The notes below the pieces were generated by a model. It searched no databases. It was not told the origin of the DNA and saw only the letters and a program-made list of their open reading frames with translations. From assembly GCF_902506575.1 (NCBI RefSeq), contig NZ_LR732544.1, positions 712,231-776,230 of the forward strand: a DNA stretch of 64,000 nucleotides, read 5' to 3'. The translations under genes and the position numbers were made by a program. Shown piece after piece: positions 61,237 through 64,000 of the stretch; the first letter of the stretch is position 1, and each line of letters starts with the position of its first letter. This DNA is from Streptomyces mexicanus (GTDB lineage: Bacteria > Actinomycetota > Actinomycetes > Streptomycetales > Streptomycetaceae).

Positions 61237-62397
61237 TCAGGCCGTGTGCAGCGTCAACCCGTACCGGTTCAGGATCTCGTTGACCGGCTGGAACCACGTC
61301 TCGCCGCCGGAGCTGCAGTTGCCCCAGCCACCGGAGGTGACACCCTGGGCCTGGTCGCCGCTGATGAACGAGCCGCCCGAGTCGCCCGGTTCGGCGCACA
61401 CGTTGGTCTTCGTCATCTCGTGCACCGCGCCCTGGCTGTAGTTGACGGTCTCGTTCTTGGCCAGGACGGTGCCGCAGTGCCAGTGCGAAGTCGAACCCGA
61501 GCGGCAGATCGACGCGCCGATCGGCGCCTCGGCCGAACCGCGCACCAACTGGTCGGAGACGGTGCCCCAGCCGAGCACGACCGGTACGGTCCACCAGCCG
61601 CTGCCCACGCTGACCCAGGCGTAGTCGTTGTCGGGGAACGAGGAGCCCTGGAAGGTGCCGATGTAGGAGCCGTCCCAGCCGCTGACCCCCATCCCCGGCT
61701 GCCCGCAATGCCCGGCGGTGACGAAGCCGCCGTACACGGAGAAGCCGATGGAGCAGCGGACGTTGCCCGTGTAGTACGGGTCTCCGCCGACCGTGCCGGC
61801 GGCGAAGGTGCGCGGCACCTGGGGTGTCTCGCGGACGGTCACCGGGCCGGCCTTTCGCGCGTCGGCCAGGAAGCGCTTGACATCGTTGTCCTGCTGGTGC
61901 GCCGCGACCACGGTGACGACGACCGAGCCGGCTCGCGGATCGACGTACCAGTCGCTGATGCCCTTGGGGGCGCGCAGTGCGTCCAGTGCCGCCTTGGTGG
62001 CGTTCAGCTGCCGTTCGGTGTGGTGTGCCGGTACCACCTCGGCACCCGTGGCCTCGACGGCCCCGCGACGCCGGTCGTCGGTGAGGGCGACGACGAGCGT
62101 GCCGCGCCCGGCGTCGAACCACGAACCGCCGTATGCGGCACCGGCCGCCTCACGCGCCGCCTTCTCGACCGTGCGCGCGGACGCCTCCTGTGCGAGGCGG
62201 GCGGTGGCCTGGGACTTCGTGAGGTGCAGGTCGCGCTGGAGGGCGGAGACCAGGCCCTCGGCCGCCGGGGCCTCGACGGCCGCAGAGGAGTCGGCGGGGG
62301 TGGCGGCCGCGGCGTGGCCGGTGCTCAGGCCCGCGACGGCGGAGGCCAGCAGCAGCGCCGCCGACAGGCCGGCGCGCAGAACTGTCGTGCGTCTCAT
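61237..62397 (-). CDS. secreted alpha-lytic-type S1 serine protease
   Basis: 386 residues. A signal peptide (LRAGLSAALLLASAVAGLST) and an alpha-lytic-protease prodomain (about 45-195: LQRDLHLTKSQATARLAQEA, SDWYVDPRAGSVVVTV) precede a chymotrypsin-fold domain with the catalytic triad His (GFVTAGHCG), Asp (PDNDYAWVSV) and Ser (CAEPGDSGGSFIS). It resembles streptogrisin-like enzymes, and has no C-terminal binding domain. ATG 62397 is a clear start. The GTGAGAGCGCTCTCAC site lies 82 bases upstream, placing it in the same regulon as the GH55 enzymes, perhaps to attack glucan-bound protein of fungal or algal walls. Confidence 0.9.
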   Translation of the reverse strand: MRRTTVLRAGLSAALLLASAVAGLSTGHAAAATPADSSAAVEAPAAEGLVSALQRDLHLTKSQATARLAQEASARTVEKAAREAAGAAYGGSWFDAGRGTLVVALTDDRRRGAVEATGAEVVPAHHTERQLNATKAALDALRAPKGISDWYVDPRAGSVVVTVVAAHQQDNDVKRFLADARKAGPVTVRETPQVPRTFAAGTVGGDPYYTGNVRCSIGFSVYGGFVTAGHCGQPGMGVSGWDGSYIGTFQGSSFPDNDYAWVSVGSGWWTVPVVLGWGTVSDQLVRGSAEAPIGASICRSGSTSHWHCGTVLAKNETVNYSQGAVHEMTKTNVCAEPGDSGGSFISGDQAQGVTSGGWGNCSSGGETWFQPVNEILNRYGLTLHTA

Positions 62398-62806
62398 GAG
62401 CGTTGCCTTTCGTCGTTCCGGTCACCGAGGGCGTGCCGCCCCCGGGACGGTGGGGGGTGGAGCGGAAGGGCATGCGAGGTGAGAGCGCTCTCACAGGAGG
62501 TGCACTGGAGAGGGTAGCGACGGCGGACGGTCAGGTCCATGCCAATAACGGGCCTCCCCGGCCGGCAGAAGCGTCCGTCCCGCTCAGGGATGCGCCTGAT
62601 CCCGTGCTCCGGCTGCGCCGGTGCGACATCGGCGAGGTCACGTCCGGCGACGTCGCACAGTGGTCAAGGCGCCGGCAGCTCCGGATGGAGGCGATCCTCC
62701 GCAGGCGCCACGCCTACGGGAAACGAACCGGTGACACGCCGGCCGCGTACGGACGGCTCGCCCTTCGTGCCCGCCGCCCCGGCCGTGTACGCGGCTGAGC
62801 ACCCGG
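62398..62806. other. upstream region of the protease and downstream gap of the isomerase gene
   Basis: 409 bases holding operator site 3. Plus-strand frames around 62530-62800 are open but have no ribosome site or family similarity. Confidence 0.35.
62479..62494. promoter_or_regulatory. palindromic operator, GTGAGAGCGCTCTCAC, site 3
   Basis: Perfect 16-bp palindrome, the longest of the three, 82 bases upstream of the protease start. Sites 1 and 2 share its 12-bp core. Confidence 0.75.
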
Positions 62807-63814
62807 TCAGTCGCCGGAGCTGAACGCTGCGTCGAAGGACTGGGCGGACGGCTCGATCGCGGTGAGTGCGCGAATGAACTTCAAAGCGTCCGGGGCGCCG
62901 ACCAGGCGGTCCATGCCGGCGTCCTCCCACTCCACCGAGATGGGGCCGTCGTACCCGATCGAGTTGAGCATGCGGAAGCATGCCTCCCAGGGGACGTCCC
63001 CGTGCCCGGTCGAGACGAAGTCCCAGCCGCGGCGTGGGTCGCCCCACGGCAGGTGGGAACCGAGGCGGCCGTTGCGCCCGTTGAACCGCTTGACCGATTC
63101 CTTGCAGTCCACGTGGTAGATGCGGTCCTTGAAGTCCCACAGGAAGCCGACCGGGTCCAGGTCCTGCCAGACGAAGTGGGACGGGTCGAAGTTGAGCCCG
63201 AACGCCTCCCGGTGTCCAATCGCCTCCAGGGTGCGCACGGTCGACCAGTAGTCGTAGGCGATCTCCGAGGGGTGGACCTCGTGGGCGAAGCGCACGCCGA
63301 CCTCGTCGAAGACGTCGAGGATGGGGTTCCACCGCTCGGCGAAGTCCGCGTAGCCGCGCTCGATCATCTCCGGCGGCACCGGCGGGAACATCGCCACGGT
63401 GTGCCAGATGGACGAACCGGTGAAACCGACCACGGTGTCCACCCCGAACGCGGCGGCGGCCCGCGCGGTGTCCTTGATCTCCTGCGCGGCACGCTGCCGT
63501 ACGCCCTCCGGTTCGCCGTCGCCCCAGATGCGGGCGGGCAGGATGCCCCGGTGGCGTTCGTCGATGGGGTGGTCGCAGACGGCCTGGCCCGTCAGGTGAC
63601 AGGAGAGCGTCCAGCACCGCAGGTGGTACTTCTCCAGCAGGGCGCGGCGGCGCGGGATGTAGTCGTCGTCGGCCAGGGCCTTGTCGACCTCGAAGTGGTC
63701 GCCCCAGCAGGCGATCTCCAACCCGTCGTACCCCCACTTCGCCGCCAGCCGGCACACCTCCTCGAAGGGCATGTCGGCCCACTGGCCGGTGAACAGGGTG
63801 ATCGGGCGTGGCAT
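62807..63814 (-). CDS. sugar phosphate isomerase/epimerase (xylose isomerase-like TIM barrel)
   Basis: 335-residue AP-endonuclease-family-2 TIM barrel. Substrate and metal motifs are seen in [75 protein letters not shown] (Asp-x-x-His), [10 protein letters not shown] and [12 protein letters not shown] (Glu). These enzymes isomerise or epimerise sugars or inositols in carbohydrate catabolism. ATG 63814 follows GGAGGAAG. The partial gene at 63882 lies just upstream on the same strand and likely forms an operon with it. Confidence 0.88.
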   Translation of the reverse strand: MPRPITLFTGQWADMPFEEVCRLAAKWGYDGLEIACWGDHFEVDKALADDDYIPRRRALLEKYHLRCWTLSCHLTGQAVCDHPIDERHRGILPARIWGDGEPEGVRQRAAQEIKDTARAAAAFGVDTVVGFTGSSIWHTVAMFPPVPPEMIERGYADFAERWNPILDVFDEVGVRFAHEVHPSEIAYDYWSTVRTLEAIGHREAFGLNFDPSHFVWQDLDPVGFLWDFKDRIYHVDCKESVKRFNGRNGRLGSHLPWGDPRRGWDFVSTGHGDVPWEACFRMLNSIGYDGPISVEWEDAGMDRLVGAPDALKFIRALTAIEPSAQSFDAAFSSGD

Positions 63815-63881
63815 CTCTTCCTCCGGTGGTTCGTCGCTCGGTTCGTCGCTCGGTTCGTCGGTCGGGGCGGTCGCGGGGCGG

Positions 63882-64000
63882 TCAGGGGGTCGCAGACGCC
63901 TCCGGGGTGAGCCCGGCCAGGCGCAGCAGCAGGTCCTTGACCTCGGTGGCGTCGTAGTGGTCGCGTGCCTCGCCGGGGCGGGAGCACAGCAGCAGGGGGC
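63882..64000 (-). CDS. C-terminal end of an unidentified gene
   Basis: The last 38 codons read [19 protein letters not shown], then [18 protein letters not shown] and TGA at 63882-63884. The tail suits a sugar-metabolism enzyme next to a sugar phosphate isomerase (oxidoreductase or ThuA-like proteins are common partners) but is too short to name. The 67 bases to the isomerase start carry TTCGTCGCTCGG direct repeats. Confidence 0.4.
   Translation of the reverse strand, partial: PLLLCSRPGEARDHYDATEVKDLLLRLAGLTPEASATP

Noticed and set aside
62403..62798. Plus-strand frame between the protease and isomerase genes
   Set aside because: Starts inside the operator region, lacks a ribosome site and shows no protein-family pattern.

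Overview
This window comes from a high-G+C actinomycete, almost certainly a Streptomyces: near-exclusive G/C third codon positions, many GTG starts behind GGAGG-type ribosome sites, and Streptomyces-specific families (SAV2177-type methyltransferases, XRE/DUF5753 regulators, Rpf-like transglycosylase, class F sortase, HAIR-like heat-shock operator). No tRNA, rRNA, CRISPR array or intact insertion sequence was seen.

Layout. 0-12 kb: end of a DUF2267 gene, a GAF/SpoIIE phosphatase, then a decayed stretch bounded by two direct copies of a structured repeat (2641-2857 and 6083-6292) holding a truncated membrane protein, the 3' end of a helicase and the 5' end of a Ku gene; then an HTH/sigma-like pair, an ADP-ribosylglycohydrolase carrying an antisense scrap of an XPB helicase, two HTH regulators and a methyltransferase. 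12-28 kb: two separate dnaK paralogs (the second with grpE and a HspR-type operator), OsmC, a holin/alkaline-phosphatase membrane protein, a UlaG-type hydrolase, gnd, and a chimeric Rpf-LysM-M23 gene fused in frame to an ECF-type ATPase and running tail-to-tail into a beheaded class F sortase. 28-44 kb: a frameshifted PucR-type regulator, an alginate lyase, a dicarboxylate/cystine-type symporter behind a Cys-rich leader peptide, a TetR-MFS pair, a broken split lantibiotic dehydratase, a pterin synthase/dehydrogenase/CDP-alcohol transferase group, and a DUF4041/GIY-YIG protein.

44-64 kb is a coherent beta-1,3-glucan (laminarin, callose or fungal wall) utilisation island: a CBM32-CBM32-GH16 glucanase, GH1 beta-glucosidase, a three-gene sugar ABC importer, two GH55-type exo-glucanases and a secreted S1 protease. 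Three identical GAGAGCGCTCTC palindromes precede the two GH55 genes and the protease, suggesting one LacI-family repressor controls them; the repressor is not in the window. Inside the island lie an EF-G paralog preceded by a small ORF with a strong ribosome site, a CoiA-like protein and a YceI protein.

Two window-wide themes: (i) an unusual number of genes are cut, frameshifted or fused, and short tandem repeats repeatedly copy the 3' end of the adjacent gene; (ii) at 51241-51416 the sequence contains a near-match to an Illumina Nextera adapter beside a 64-bp fold-back duplication, so at least one disruption is an assembly artefact and the others should be verified before being read as biology.
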